Shown here in pieces: positions 34,620 to 45,830 of a DNA stretch of 64,000 nucleotides. The notes under the pieces were generated by a model. It saw nothing but the letters and a program-made list of their open reading frames with translations, was not told the DNA's origin and made no database searches. The position numbers and the translations under genes are program-made. Numbering within the stretch: position 1 is the stretch's first letter; each line of letters begins with the position of its first letter. The stretch covers positions 22,235,009 through 22,299,008 of the forward strand of contig CM075938.1 in the NCBI GenBank assembly GCA_038030265.1, read 5' to 3'. The DNA comes from Corythucha ciliata (taxonomy: Eukaryota; Arthropoda; Insecta; Hemiptera; Tingidae).

Positions 34620-35530
34620 GACTAACAATTTAACGGTTAAACTAACTATTCTTGCTCGCGTTCGCGCCCTAAAATTAACTAAACTGACCTTAAGTGTCCT
34701 AAAAAAGTCACACTGACTATTCATTTTAGGTCATGACTATTCATGACCTAAAATTGGCAAATATGACTTTTTTTCGCCCTTAAAATAGCTGAACTGACGA
34801 TTCGCACCATAAAACTTTCCAAACAGACAATATTCGTGCCATAACGACTCATTATTGCTCTAAAAATGGCCTAACTGACCATTCTCTCCTTGAAAATGTC
34901 TAGACTGGACTAGACGGACGATTAGTGCCCTAAAATTGGTAAAATCTAACTCACTTGGCCCTAAAAATGGGAAAACTAATGATTCGCGCCTTGAAAATGT
35001 CTAAACTGACGATTTAATTGTGCCGTGAAAATAGTCAAACTGTCTATTCGCGCGCTCTAAAATTGGCAAATCTTACTAAAATTCACTAAAAAGGGCTAAA
35101 CTGAAGATTCAAGCCTTAAAATGTTTAATCTGATGACATTCGTGCGCGGAAAATGGAAACCGACCGAATTTGGCACTCAAAAAATGGCCAAACTGACCAT
35201 TCGCTCCTTGAAAATGACTAAGCTGACGATTCATGCTCTATAAATAGCCTGCCTGGCTATTGAAAGTGAAACCCTAAAATTGGCAAAGCTGACGATTCTG
35301 AAAAGGCCTAAAATTATAATTTGTGTCCTATAAATAGCCAAACTAGCTATTCACTATAGCTAAACTTCGAAAATCTGACTCAAGTAGCTCGAAAAAGATG
35401 CCAAAATTTCGTGCCCTGAAAATGGTATAACGAATTACTCTCGCTACACGAATTGCCAAACTGACTATAATTTGCTCCTTGAAAATGTCTAAACTGACGT
35501 GTCGTGCCCCTAAAAATAGCAAATCAGCCA
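34620..35530 (+). repeat. Degenerate tandem repeat, dialect A (second block)
   Basis: Diverged units of about 30-36 bp with words CGCGCCCTAAAATT, AAAATGGCCAAACTGACC, GACGATTCGCGCC and CTTGAAAATGTCTAAACTGA. Same orientation as 5580-7200, 29 kb away. The block ends where a MITE begins at 35541. Confidence 0.82.
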
Positions 35531-35540
35531 GAAAGCCTAA

Positions 35541-35695
35541 GGCCCATTTTCACCAACAAAATTTTGATCTCTTTCAAAGTTGATCGAGATTAGTTGCCAA
35601 TAACGACCCATATGAATTTTCTGATACAAGTGTTTACATTGTAATCATGATTAATTATTGTTGATCGTGGTTTAAGAAGTTGGTGAAATCGGGCC
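35541..35695. mobile_element. MITE-2, PIF/Harbinger-like, TAA target
   Basis: GGCCCATTTTCACCAAC at the left end and GTTGGTGAAATCGGGCC at the right end are inverted repeats. TAA stands directly outside both ends (35538-35540 and 35696-35698). It is 155 bp long, AT-rich and non-coding. Confidence 0.88.
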
Positions 35696-35710
35696 TAAGT
35701 GGACAGACTA

Positions 35711-35960
35711 TTGATCCCGAGCTCAGTGAACCCAAATGCAACCTTAGTCAGTGGGCATACGTTGTGGTTTGTTTACTAAAAAGAGAGGGAAGTTACACTA
35801 AAAAGAGCTAGGTAGTCACACAACATAAGTTTTGGGTGGTCTTCGACTCATGCGTGTGACTCTCTCTTTTTAGCGAAACTTCCCTCTTTCTTTAGTAAAC
35901 AAACCACATTGTATGCCCACCGACTTAGGTTGCATTAGGGTCCACTGAGCTCGGGATCAA
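35711..35960. mobile_element. MITE-3, TA-flanked foldback with ~90-bp arms
   Basis: TTGATCCCGAGCTCAGTG at the left pairs with CACTGAGCTCGGGATCAA at the right. The pairing continues through GTGGTTTGTTTACTAAA to AGAGGGAAGTT. TA flanks both ends (35709-35710 and 35961-35962), as in Tc1/mariner-derived MITEs. It is 250 bp and non-coding. Confidence 0.88.
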
Positions 35961-35978
35961 TAGTGAGCTGAGCTTAAA

Positions 35979-36099
35979 GTCCCGTTCACAAGCTCTGTGC
36001 TATGCGTCTGTAGAGAATACGCAATCAAACAATGGTTCCCTCGAAAAATGAAGCATTTTCATGTAGGTTACTTAGACTCCACAGGCGCATAACATAGAC
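35979..36099. mobile_element. MITE-1 copy 3, interrupted by a hAT element
   Basis: Starts GTCCCGTTCACAAGCTCTGT, has the central CTCGAAAAATGAAGCATTTTC, and proceeds into the right arm CTCCACAGGCGCATAACATAGA. There it is cut by the hAT insertion at 36100. The lost tail may be the diverged ACATATACGTTGTAA just right of the insertion (37000-37014). Confidence 0.8.
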
Positions 36100-36999
36100 C
36101 AGCGGTTCTCAACCTTTTCAAGGTCACGTCCCCCCTTGGACCATAACAATTTGTTGCGCCCCCCCCCCACCAATTGCATTGTATGTAAACAGACATTAAA
36201 GACCCGAAACCAGGAAAAGCTTCGATTTTGGTCAAACCACGAATTGACGCGCCCGTTTTTGGCCACTTGCACACTTTTCAGAAGGTATAAAGGCAGTGGT
36301 CACGTATCGAAAAGTCGTAAGTGCAAAGAAGAGCTTCCACGCCCGAGGACCAAGGTTGTCCGCCTTGGAGTTGAGAAAATTGACCGAAATAGCAAGACCA
36401 AACGCTCATTTATGACCACTTTTGAGGGCAATGACAGACTCCTTTGGTGCATTTTTATCGGGACCTAACTAACAGAACCGTGAAGAGAATATTCGAGCCC
36501 AGGGTCGAAACTAAATGAGGCCCCCTCACGTGGGTGAGTAGCAGACCCGGTGCCACCCTCGCTTCTAAATAGGCCGAAAGGCCTACATAAAACCTCAGTA
36601 GAGTACCAATCGCAGCCAGACTCAAAAATCACAAGAAGGCCCCAACGCAGTACAACGACCCCATAAGGCACAACCAAAGCCATGGTTCAACCTCAGTGAA
36701 GATGTATTTACAATAGAACCTGTGACGACAGCAACGTCTCAAGCGCATAGAAGGCCCAGCCACAGCCAAGGTCCAACCACAGAAAAAGTCCAACCACTGC
36801 AAAAGTCCAACCACAGGAAAGGTTCAACCACAGCAAAGGACCAACCACTGCAAAGATCCAACCACAGCAAAGCTCCAACCACAGCAAAGGCCTAACCACT
36901 GCAAATCTCCAGCCACAGTTGAGCTCCCAACCTTAAGCTCATGGGGACAAGGTCACGCCCCCCTGGAAATTGCTTGCGCCCCCTAGTTGAGATTCACTG
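36100..36999. mobile_element. Non-autonomous hAT element with 8-bp target duplication
   Basis: The left end is CAGCGGTTCTCAACCTTTTC, a classic hAT terminus. The right end AGTTGAGATTCACTG is its imperfect inverted repeat. Flanking 8-mers are ACATAGAC (36092-36099) and ACATATAC (37000-37007), 7 of 8 identical. Both ends share the subterminal words AAGGTCACG and GCGCCCCC. No transposase is present. A 17-bp minisatellite fills 36755-36925. The element landed in the right arm of a MITE-1 copy, so it is younger than that MITE. Confidence 0.9.
36755..36925 (+). repeat. 17-bp minisatellite, about 10 units
   Basis: Units such as CCAACCACAGCAAAGCT and CCAACCACTGCAAAAGT repeat with an exact 17-bp period. 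The W/L/G-rich open frames on the minus strand are translations of this repeat and not genes. Confidence 0.92.
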
Positions 37000-37012
37000 A
37001 CATATACGTTGT

Positions 37013-37152
37013 AAGACCGTTCATAAGCTCCATGCTATGCGTCTGTGGAGTTTTTGTAACCTATAAAAATGCTTCATTTTTCGAGGGGATTAATTTGTTT
37101 GGTTATACTATAGACTCCACAGAAGCATAGTACAGAGCTTGTGAACGGGGCC
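37013..37152. mobile_element. MITE-1 copy 4 (best preserved)
   Basis: A 140-bp palindrome. The left arm is GACCGTTCATAAGCTCCATG with CTATGCGTCTGTGGAGT. The centre is ATGCTTCATTTTTCGAGGGG. The right arm is ACTCCACAGAAGCATAG with GCTTGTGAACGGGGCC. The flanks GTAA and CTAA fit a TAA target. Confidence 0.9.
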
Positions 37153-39779
37153 TAAACGGGACTTCAAGGGCCGCATTTATAGTCACCACTCAAGCTGAGT
37201 ATTTGCTTAAGCGACTTCAAATCGGTCGTTTTATTTAGTGAATCATCTTTTATGAGTCGAAATAAGCGAATACTCAGCCTGATTGACGGCTATGAATTGG
37301 ATTTTCTTGTATTGTAATACTTCGGCTGTACAAAAAATAGCGTACCAACACTCGGGCGGTATTCATGATTATCATACCGTCCTTGTAACGTCTAATGGGC
37401 GCATGCGTGCCGTTTTTACGGCATTTTTCGATCAAAAGTGGCTTATTGAAGGGGTTCTTCCCCATTATTCCAATGTTTTTTTGTTTTTTTTTTTACCACC
37501 TTTGGCCCGTTTTCAGCAGCCGTGCGAATTTTCTCGCGGACGGCTACCGGACAATTGACGGCCCTGAAGTCCAAGGATGAGCCTTGGCGGGATTCAGAGC
37601 AGAAAAATTCAAATCGACCGAGAACCCATATATTTGGCAATATTTGCTTCTCGTTTGATGGCTGAAATGGTGTGGAATCACGTGAATTTTGTTTATAAAT
37701 TTTGTGCTGTGCCGCCTGAGAAATAGCCGTTTTTACTCATGAAAAAAAAAAGAGATGTGGATGAGAAAGTGACGTACGTTAAGCTGACGGTCGCGCAAGT
37801 TTTAAAAAGGATCGATGCTAAAGCTCTTCACTGTTTGCATTGTGATGTTTGACAACACAGGCACAGGGAACGCCTTACTCGCAGGCATTCACTTTTCACA
37901 ACTTCTTTTCATCCGCGTTTGAAGCACCCCCCCCCCCCATCGACCCAAATCGCACCATCAACCCGCTTTCTTCAGCTCCCAGCAATTTTTCTCCACGGTG
38001 TCGGCCACCCATCGAACTGCACAGTCTTCGCGGATTATGATTATGATATAGGGCGGCGTTTATCAGACGCGCATCAAATGCGATACTGAAGTTCTTTAAG
38101 TTTGCTGTTTCACCGAGATACCAAAATGCCCCGTTAATATCATTATTTTTAATAATTTCTCAGCATATATTTATGTGATATAATAACCGCATTCGGTAAT
38201 GAGCGAGAGGATTCCTTTCAAAGAACCTCTTCAACGCCCTCTCACCCTTTTCTTCATCATCATTGTTATACTCGCTTAATTAATAGCTGCCACTTGCCCC
38301 CTTCCCTCTCCATCCGATCATTCTTCACTTCTCTTTTCTTTTCGAAAGGAAATCCTTTTTTTTGCCACTCCTTTTTTTTTTTTTTTCAATTCATCTGAAT
38401 CGACGCGAAAAGGCGAACTCTCGTCGAAGCTGCGACACGCTAATGATTAAAACAAAGCGTCAATAAAAGAAAAATAGCGAGCACGGGGGCTGTTATAAGG
38501 AGATCAAAATAAAGGATGGTGAAAGGGAGTGGGAAGGTTGAATGGGTTAAAAGTTTCAAAACAATATAATGCTTTATGGCTCACTCCCGAGAAGTGCCCC
38601 ACCACCATCACACTCCTATACCCGCCCGTCTGTTTTCAATTCGCTATAGCTCTGATAATAGGAGAAAGAAAATGGAAAAAGCAAAGAAAGGGTTTCGAAG
38701 AGAGAGAGAAAAAAAGAAAAAGTTTTTCTCGGTGGTGTTAGTGGTGGTGGGGGGGGGGCACCCTTTTTCTCCTAGAACGGTGTGCTGGAGGGCGGAAAGC
38801 GAAAGCGTACAAAAGGGGCGGCACAACAATATATCGGCGGCACTCGGTTGAGAGTCCAAGAAGGAAAAAATGAGTACGCGTGAGCCGGGAGAAAATACTC
38901 CGGAGGACTTGGGGTTGGTGAAAAGTGAGTGTGTGTCTGGTTTTAGGGGTTGGGGGACTTTACAACCGGCCCAGAAAGTTTATGAAAAGGGTTGTGAGTC
39001 TTAAGCGGGCGGGTGTGGAGGGGCTAAAAGGAGAAGCACGAGAAACCTTTTCCCTTTTTCGAGGCTCGCGGCCTTCTTCTTTTCTCAAGGAGAAAGATCT
39101 TTTCTTTTTTTTTTATTCTGGACCATTATCAAGTAAACTCTAGTAGGTGGGGGTGGGGGAAAGAAAAGGAGAAAAGAGGTCCTTTTCTTCCCTTTCAAAC
39201 CCCTCACCCATCTTCACCAGAGCTCGCGCGTCTCCTCCATTGTTATGCGGGTTGGGAGGCGGTCGACGGCCAATCATAACAGAAGGGGGTTTATGGGGCA
39301 GGGTTCGCCTCCGTTCAACCGCCCCGTCCCACCTTTTTTTTATTTTCCGCCGAACGGTAGTGGTGTAGTGGGTGAGCTTTATGAGGAGGCTTGACACGGG
39401 GTGGGGGGGGGAGGTCCTTTTATTTTCTCCTCTCTGGTTGGTCCATTGTTTTAAGAGATTCAACCGCCTCCCTTTCCAAGCTCTCTTATTCCGCCCTCCT
39501 CCAATCACGTCCTTTTATAACTCACTTCGTAAAGAAATTTATAAACAATGAACGACAATACATGCCGGTCTATCGACGGATGGTCAGAATGAGTGGGGGG
39601 GGGGGGTTTCAGGGAAAAAGAGTAATTTTAACAAGAAAGGACGGTGAAGTGTTGTTATGAAGTTACCTATACCAAAGGATCTGACAGGGATCGGGCCAAG
39701 GGAAACAATATTGAGCTGTCAAAATCCGGCAATACCTGGTAAAGTAAACAGAAAAGTAACGTTGAAACAAAAAAAAGTT

Positions 39780-39785
39780 TTTATT
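39780..39785 (-). promoter_or_regulatory. Candidate poly(A) signal of the Sox gene
   Basis: AATAAA on the minus strand, about 1 kb past the stop codon at 40789. I found no closer AATAAA on that strand. Its use is unproven. Confidence 0.3.
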
Positions 39786-39829
39786 TTCAAATTAAATTAC
39801 GACGTATATACCTAAACTTAAGAGGTCAA

Positions 39830-39927
39830 CAACAATGTACACTTTCCTTTCTACAACGATTTATACGACTTACGTACACTTTATAACTCAACAACAATGT
39901 ACATTTTCCTTTCTACAGCGATTTAAA
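39830..39927 (-). repeat. 60-bp spaced direct duplication in the presumed 3' UTR
   Basis: The segment at 39830-39867 recurs at 39890-39927 with two or three changes. On the minus strand both copies carry TGTACATTGTTGTTG-type words (one reads TGTACATTG after AGTG, the other after AATG). Confidence 0.7.
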
Positions 39928-40256
39928 TACTTTTAGGAACCAGGCTCTTCCTCCCATGAAACTAGGGATGGTCATCAGGGACAAATACAAATAAAATCAG
40001 GAACTTTTTCCAACAAAGCAAAGAGAAAAACTATGCATTTTTGTCATAAATGAAATGCACTAATATAATTTGAAGAATAAGGAGGCGTTCATAGTGGAGC
40101 GATACGATAATCGGTTCCATATTATTCCCATACTTTTCTGAGTTGTTTAATCCATCCCTGACGCTGTTATACGTTGCGTCAGCCGTATCGCTGTAGTATG
40201 AATAAATGCCACCTAAAAGAACAACAGGGACAACATGGGAGAGGAGAATAAGGGGC

Positions 40257-40342
40257 AAAAATGCTCCATTTTTCGAGGGAATGAATTTGTTTGCTTACGT
40301 AAACCTCATAGGCGCGCAATATAGAGCTCGTGAACAAAGCCT
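40257..40342. mobile_element. MITE-1 copy 5 (right half)
   Basis: Starts at the family centre (ATGCTCCATTTTTCGAGGGA) and runs to GAGCTCGTGAACAAAGCC. The left arm is missing. Confidence 0.75.
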
Positions 40343-40497
40343 ATATAAGCTCTTATTCGTCATTAACTAAATATTGAACAGATCGGTTTAGCCCCTTCAG
40401 AAATGGAGAAATCGGAATCGGTCATGTTTCGTGGTGGTGATGGGCAATTAAATATTACACTACAGTAACACAATTCAAATCACAGTTTTTTCAAATA

Positions 40498-40499
<2 letters not shown>

Positions 40500-40544
<45 letters not shown>
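40500..40544 (+). repeat. 45-A homopolymer
   Basis: An uninterrupted A run. No retrotransposon body is recognisable upstream and no target duplication was found. Confidence 0.95.
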
Positions 40545-40545
<1 letters not shown>

Positions 40546-40788
40546 GTCACCCAGGGAAACTATACTGAGACCCTATTCACTAAAATTAAGCGCTATCCAT
40601 CCGTCTTGTCGAAAAACATATGCTCTATTCCGGGGAGGACGGGTGGGTAGCGCCGGCGCTAACTGTTAGTGAATAAGGCGCATGAAGACAGCTTCATAAA
40701 AGGGCTGCAGAAGGAGGCTATAGAAGAGAACTACAGAAAACACTACGGAAGAGGACTACGAAGGAGGTGAATGTCAGGGACGATGCGG

Positions 40789-41475
40789 TCAAAAGAGGAC
40801 GGTCAAAGGTCGCCGAAAACCTTGTCCACCTGGACTGGCGACCGTCCCCGGGGCTGGCGTATAGGCGTGCGAAAAGGGGGAAAGATGAGGTGGAGGTAAC
40901 TCGCCGACGTTCGATCCGGTGGCTGATGCAACCGTATAAAACGGATTGACGCTGGTGTTCCCAGCGGGTGGCGATGCCGAAACGGAAGAGGCGGACGATG
41001 AGTTGTCAAGTGGGGCGGGGTCGCCGCGCGGTTCTCCTACACTGGGACAGCTGTTGCCGTGAGGTTGTAGAGGAGGCGGTGACACGGCCGATGAGGAACC
41101 CTCCTCTTCGTCTTCAGCCACCTCATTTCGTTCGTCATCTTCGCCGACCTCGGTTTTAAGTGTCGATGTTGATAAGGTCAACGGAAGAGGTGGTAGAGCG
41201 GAGGCGGCGTAAGTCGGTGGCGTTTTATTCAAATCGACGAGACTCCCACCACCCTCACCAGTCTGAGTAAAGTTTTGATACAGCTGATGATGGTGGTCAT
41301 TGTAGAGGCTTTTGGTCGACTCGAAATAAGCCTTGGTGAAATTAGCCGGGTCCAAATAATAAGGAGTTTGATTGTATTTCGGCTCTCCGAAATTTCCAAA
41401 CTGTGCGATAGTCGAATAGGCGCTCCTGTATTTGTCCTCCATCGAGTATTTCATCGCTTCCATTGAATTCACCGC
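40789..41475 (-). CDS. SoxB2: SoxB2 gene, last coding exon (C-terminal domain)
   Basis: Minus-strand exon of 228 codons plus stop. The acceptor is TTATATAG before GCGGTGAATTC, entered in phase 0, which matches the phase-0 donor of the exon at 46202-46356. It starts AVNSMEAMKYSMEDKYRSAY. Next are Tyr/Asn-rich FGNFGEPKYNQTPYYLDPAN and KAYFESTKSLYNDHHH, then a Pro/Ser/Thr-rich region, an acidic run (EDDERNEVAEDEEEG) and a Ser/Pro/Ala-rich tail ending RRPLTVLF. Such low-complexity C-termini carry transactivation or repression functions in SoxB proteins. The final RRPLTVLF looks like a conserved tail I associate with arthropod SoxB proteins, from memory only. The frame ends at TGA (40789-40791). 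Confidence 0.88.
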   Translation of the reverse strand, partial: AVNSMEAMKYSMEDKYRSAYSTIAQFGNFGEPKYNQTPYYLDPANFTKAYFESTKSLYNDHHHQLYQNFTQTGEGGGSLVDLNKTPPTYAASALPPLPLTLSTSTLKTEVGEDDERNEVAEDEEEGSSSAVSPPPLQPHGNSCPSVGEPRGDPAPLDNSSSASSVSASPPAGNTSVNPFYTVASATGSNVGELPPPHLSPFSHAYTPAPGTVASPGGQGFRRPLTVLF

Positions 41476-42579
41476 CTATATAACACAACAAATTAAGCGA
41501 GCGCTATTAAAACGAATCGCAAGAGACTGGGGGTGGGGATTTGACGAATTCCCCCTGGAAGGACTCAATGTCTCTTCACTTATTATAAAAAGAAATTGAG
41601 AAATCAAGTGGAAAGCACGAAAAGAGCGAGGCGATGCCGCTTTTTTGTCACATAAATGTATTCAAGATGGCGGGTAGGCGTGGTTGCAAAGATCCACATC
41701 TCACGAAACATAAAATATTTGAATACTGACAAACAAACGCGCGCACAAAAAAAAGTAATTATTGGATTCTTTTTTTTTTCGTCGAAAAATAAATAGAAAA
41801 AAAAACTGGTCTAGGAAAAAGGAGGGATAATTCAGGAAGACCGCTTGTTTCATGACATCTGTTTCAGTCTAGGAATGAATTGAAAAGGTCGATGAATACT
41901 AAAGAGAAAAGGAAGAGGAGGGGTTAGGGGATGAGTTTCGCAGAAATGAAACGCTTATAAGAACCTAAATCGTTCGGCGCTCGAAGAAACCACCAGTTCG
42001 GGCACTGGGTAATGCCCCGATGCTGAGGGGAACATAATCTCAACTTGACCCAAGCGTGGGCGGCATCGACCTTTTTTTTAAAGGGGGACAACGGTGGACG
42101 ACACACAATGGTTCGGGAACCGCCTCAGTGTTGTAGGAAGTGGCAGGTAAATGGCTTGTGGTAAATGACAGCAGGTGAGTCCGGTGTCCTTATGTGAAGG
42201 GCGAGGGGGAACTCGAACAGGAAATATCCGAAATGTGTATGGAAAGCAGCGTTCTACAGTGCATGCTGGAAAAGTTGACACGTGGAAGCAGAAATTTCCC
42301 ACAGTGGTCACTGGTCAAGAAGAGTGACACAATGAGGTGGTATAGTAAGGGAGTTGTAGGCGCGCACGTGGAGGACCTTCTATGTACGACAGAACGATGT
42401 GAATTTGTCTGACGCTGTCGGCGGGCCGAAAAAACCGCGCTCACGGTCAGTGGCGCCGAAACGATTTCAATGAGGTGTAGCAGAACTCTTGAAAATGGAC
42501 CAACACTCTACAAGTGATGTTTCTATGGGTAAGGGGGGAGGGGAGGTCGTTGCCATTGAATGAAAAACAAATTATTTTT

Positions 42580-43990
42580 GTTCCAATTCAGCCGCTATTT
42601 AGCACTTTTTCTCCAATTATATTCACGAATTAGCGTTATTTCTTAATTTTAGCAGCGGTTTAATTAGCGATTTTTGTCAATTTTGGCCGCGAATTAGCGT
42701 TTTTTGCAAATTTAGACGCTAATTAGTGCCTTTTCTCCGTGGCTAAAGAAGAGAAAATACGCTGATCCCCAGTTTCTGTAGGTCCTTAAGCGGATGAAAT
42801 TAGGAAGACGCATGGATGCGCTGTTGTTAGCGCGGCGGCGAAATGCTTGGAAAAACCGCTAATGATCGTGGCTAAAATTGCGGAAAAGCACTCATTCCTG
42901 GTTCCTTGATGCAACTTTCAGAACAAGACTGAGAAAAAATCGCTTATTTGCTGTGTTAAGAAGCCATTTGACGGACAAAATCACAATTTAGAAAAATAAA
43001 GACAAAGAAAAAGCCTAAGGGCTTCGGCCAAGCACACGGTTAAAATTAGGGGGGGGGGGAGAGTTGCTAATCGGAGCTAAATTTGAGAAAAATGGCAAAT
43101 TTGCAACTAAAATTGCGAAAAATTACCTTTTAAAAAAGAAAAAAGACATTACCTACTTAGCGGCTGAATTTGCGAAAAACGATAGTTCGTAGCTCGTAGC
43201 CAATATTGACAACAATCACTAATTGAACCCCACTGCTATATTTCAGAAAAAAACGCTAATTCACGGCAAAAGTTGAAAAGAATCACTAATTAATTCGTGT
43301 TTGAAATTGAGAAAAATCACTATTTCGCTAACAAAATTGAGCGAAAGTGTTGATTCACGGATAAAATGTTCAAAAAACGTTAATCCGCGGATACAAATAA
43401 AAAAAAATCACTACCTGTCTCGCGTCAAAAAAAGGAGAAAAAGCGGAAGTTCATAGTTAAGAGTGAAAAAAATGCTAGTACGAGGTTGAGCTGTAAAATC
43501 AAAAACGCTAACTTCCGGATAGTATTAGGGAAATCATTAACTAGGGCAGTTACAAATATGAAAAGCCCTAATTTTCAGATCGAATTGAGCCTTTAAAGTG
43601 CTAATTCACCGTTAAAAGGAAAAAATCGCTAATTTCCAACAGAGGAAAACGCCAATGTGGCAAAAAAAAAAAAATCGGTAACTCGTGGCTCAAAATGAGG
43701 ACAATTTTACAACTTTAGTTCGTGAATCGCAGCTCTGATCGCAGCTAAAATTGAGAATACGCCAATTCGCGGCTTCTGAAGACAACTTTTGAGGGGAGGG
43801 GCAAGCAAAGGCAATTTCATAGCGAAAGTGGAGAAAAAACGGCTAAACTCGAGAATAGCTTTAATTTGCGGGTAACAATTCAACGCTAAAAGTGAAAAAG
43901 TCACCAATTCACTGCTAAAATTGAGAAAATCACTAATTCGTGGGTATAATTGATGAAAATCGCTAATTCATTGAGGAGAACATTTCCAAT
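42580..43990. repeat. Degenerate tandem repeat, dialect B, with orientation flip
   Basis: Unit of about 30 bp: GCTAATTCGCGGCTAAAATT then GAGAAAAATC. From 42590 to about 42740 it reads in reverse (TTTTAGC, GCGAATTAGCG). After the landmark GATCCCCAGTTTCTGTAGG (42764) it reads forward. A second landmark, GGTTCCTTGATGCAACTTTC, follows near 42900. The same order of parts is seen at 62590-64000. Divergence is high; an 11-G run lies at 43049-43059. Confidence 0.82.
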
Positions 43991-44039
43991 TTTAACTGCA
44001 ATGCCCAGGTAAAATAAGAGAAATAATCAAAGAATTACA

Positions 44040-44450
44040 TCAATCTGAGCTAAATATCTGCAAAATTTAAAGGGCAACAGCACACAAAGCGTGAATGCTA
44101 TAAATCCTTTGGGGTTGCTAGTTATTTCCGCTATTTATTCCCGTGAAATTGTCAGTTTCAGTCCCGGGAAATCTTCCCGGGGAGCTTTCGGAGCTAAATC
44201 ACCGTGAAATAGCAAGTTTGCACTTGTTTATTGTGGGCTCGGAGCCCGGGCTAGCCGGCCATGACGAAGGCCCGTGCGCAACATTCAAGGGGCAAATATC
44301 TGTGAAATTTGGTTAAGAACAATTTTGGCGAAATTGCATGTATCAGGGCGAATTTATTTTAGAAGTTGCGGACCATGAGCTAGCCGGCTCTGACATACGA
44401 GATTAGCCGTACAATTGCAACTAGAGATAAGTATTTGTGATTTTGCAAAT
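44040..44450. repeat. Dispersed repeat family G, block 2
   Basis: Carries GGGCTAGCCGGCCATGAC, GAGCTAGCCGGCTCTGAC, AGCTAAATATCTG and GTGAAATTGTCAGTTTC, the words of block 13554-14290. Confidence 0.6.
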
Positions 44451-44479
44451 ACGAAGAAGAAACACCGCAAAATGGGTAA

Positions 44480-45830
44480 TTTAATGAGCCACGCCAGTAA
44501 TTAATTTTTTATTGCACCAAACGCGCATAGTTTGGGGTTTATTAGTGCCAAACCGTACAAATTGGTATTTTCGATGAAGAAACCCCGCGAAACAGGTTTT
44601 AGGAGTGAGAGAACCTTACGAAATCTGTTTTTTGGTGAGAATACCTCTTCGTATGACGCCAAACGCACAAAATTTAACATTGAATGTTTCATTACAGCGA
44701 ATTTCGTCGGATTTTAAGGCACCGAACCCGTGAAATTGATATTGTGGGTGAGAAACCCCTCGAACTTTGTATTTTTTGGAAGATGACTTCTGCGATAAAT
44801 TAGACGTTTGGTCGAGAAAACCCCGTGAAATTAGCCAATGAAGGATCCAAACCCACAAAATTCTTTATTCAAATTAGATTAAATTCCAAGATTTGGCGCT
44901 AGCTATCTCCGATAACTGAGTTCAACTGATTTTTTGGACGAGGGAACAACGTAAAATTGGTCATAGAAGCCATCAGCATGAAGTTTAGTTTTGTGAGGCT
45001 CTAAATACGTGGATTTTAGTTTTTCATGGCACCAAACCCACGAAATTAGTAGTTTGGGTGAGAGATCAAGCGAAATTTGTGTTTTGGAGGTGGCGACCAG
45101 CGCTGTATTGGCAGTTTCGTCGACAATACCCTGCGAAAGTGGTTTATTTTGAGAGGAACCCCCTTCAAATTGGTCATTGAAAGAGCCAACCCAACAAAAT
45201 TTACCATCGAATGGTGAAATAACACCATGAACTTCAGTTCTTCATGGAACTAAAACTATAAAATTGTTCGATAAAGGAACCAAACTCACAAAACTGGTCA
45301 TTTACGGACCAAAGACCGCAAAATTGGTCACTGAATGAGACAAATCCGTGAAATTGGGTATTTTGGATGAGACGAAACCCAGCGTAATTTAGTCATTGAA
45401 TGTGCCGACACCAGGAAATTGTATTTTTAACGTCGCCAAGCCCTTGGAACTTAGTTTTTGATGGCGCCAAAACTGCCAAATTGGTATTTAGCATAAGGTT
45501 ATCCCGCAAAATTGGTTTTTCAAGTGAGGGAATCCCGTGAAGCTGGTTCTTAGATACAGAACACTTCCCAAAATTAGGTTGGGGGATAGGAAACCTGCGA
45601 TAACTGGTAGTTTGTTTGAACAAATACCGCGTTTGTCATTGAAGGGGCCAAAAACCGCAAAATTTGTCATTCCTCGAGCCAACGCCTCGTCGAAATTTGG
45701 GGTTTTTGGCACGTACATCCCAAAAAAATTGGCCATTGAAGGAGCCATCGCACCTCGAAAGTCGATTTTTAAGGCGTCAAACTTGTCACCGTCATTGAAT
45801 GAGCTAACACCGCAAACGTTTGTTTGTTGT
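44480..45830 (+). repeat. Degenerate tandem repeat, dialect D (longest block)
   Basis: Unit of about 30-36 bp: CCCGCGAAATTGGTTTTTG followed by GGTGAGAAA or GAGCCAAC. About 40 diverged units lie inside a Sox intron. It ends at a 22-T run (45830-45851). Confidence 0.82.

Larger units (their letters stand above)
37153..40256. other. Unique-looking DNA 3' of the Sox gene, no second gene recognised
   Basis: Pyrimidine- and purine-rich tracts, homopolymers of 9-12 C or G (37927-37938, 38749-38758, 39403-39411, 39595-39606), and AT-rich islands. At about 38443 the words TAATGATTAAAACAAAG combine a homeodomain-type TAATGATTA with a Sox-type AACAAAG; this may be chance. Short open frames have no recognised domain. 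Confidence 0.45.

Noticed and set aside
36629..36899. Trp/Leu/Gly-rich membrane-like frames on the minus strand
   Set aside because: They are translations of the 17-bp minisatellite.
36755..36925. CRISPR-like array
   Set aside because: A contiguous 17-bp minisatellite without spacers, in an animal genome; no CRISPR array is present.
38576..39508. Several 70-120 codon frames on both strands near 38.6-39.5 kb
   Set aside because: Low-complexity Lys/Arg/Pro-rich translations of GA/CT tracts; no domain.
40500..40544. 45-A run as a retrotransposon tail
   Set aside because: No element body upstream and no target duplication around it.
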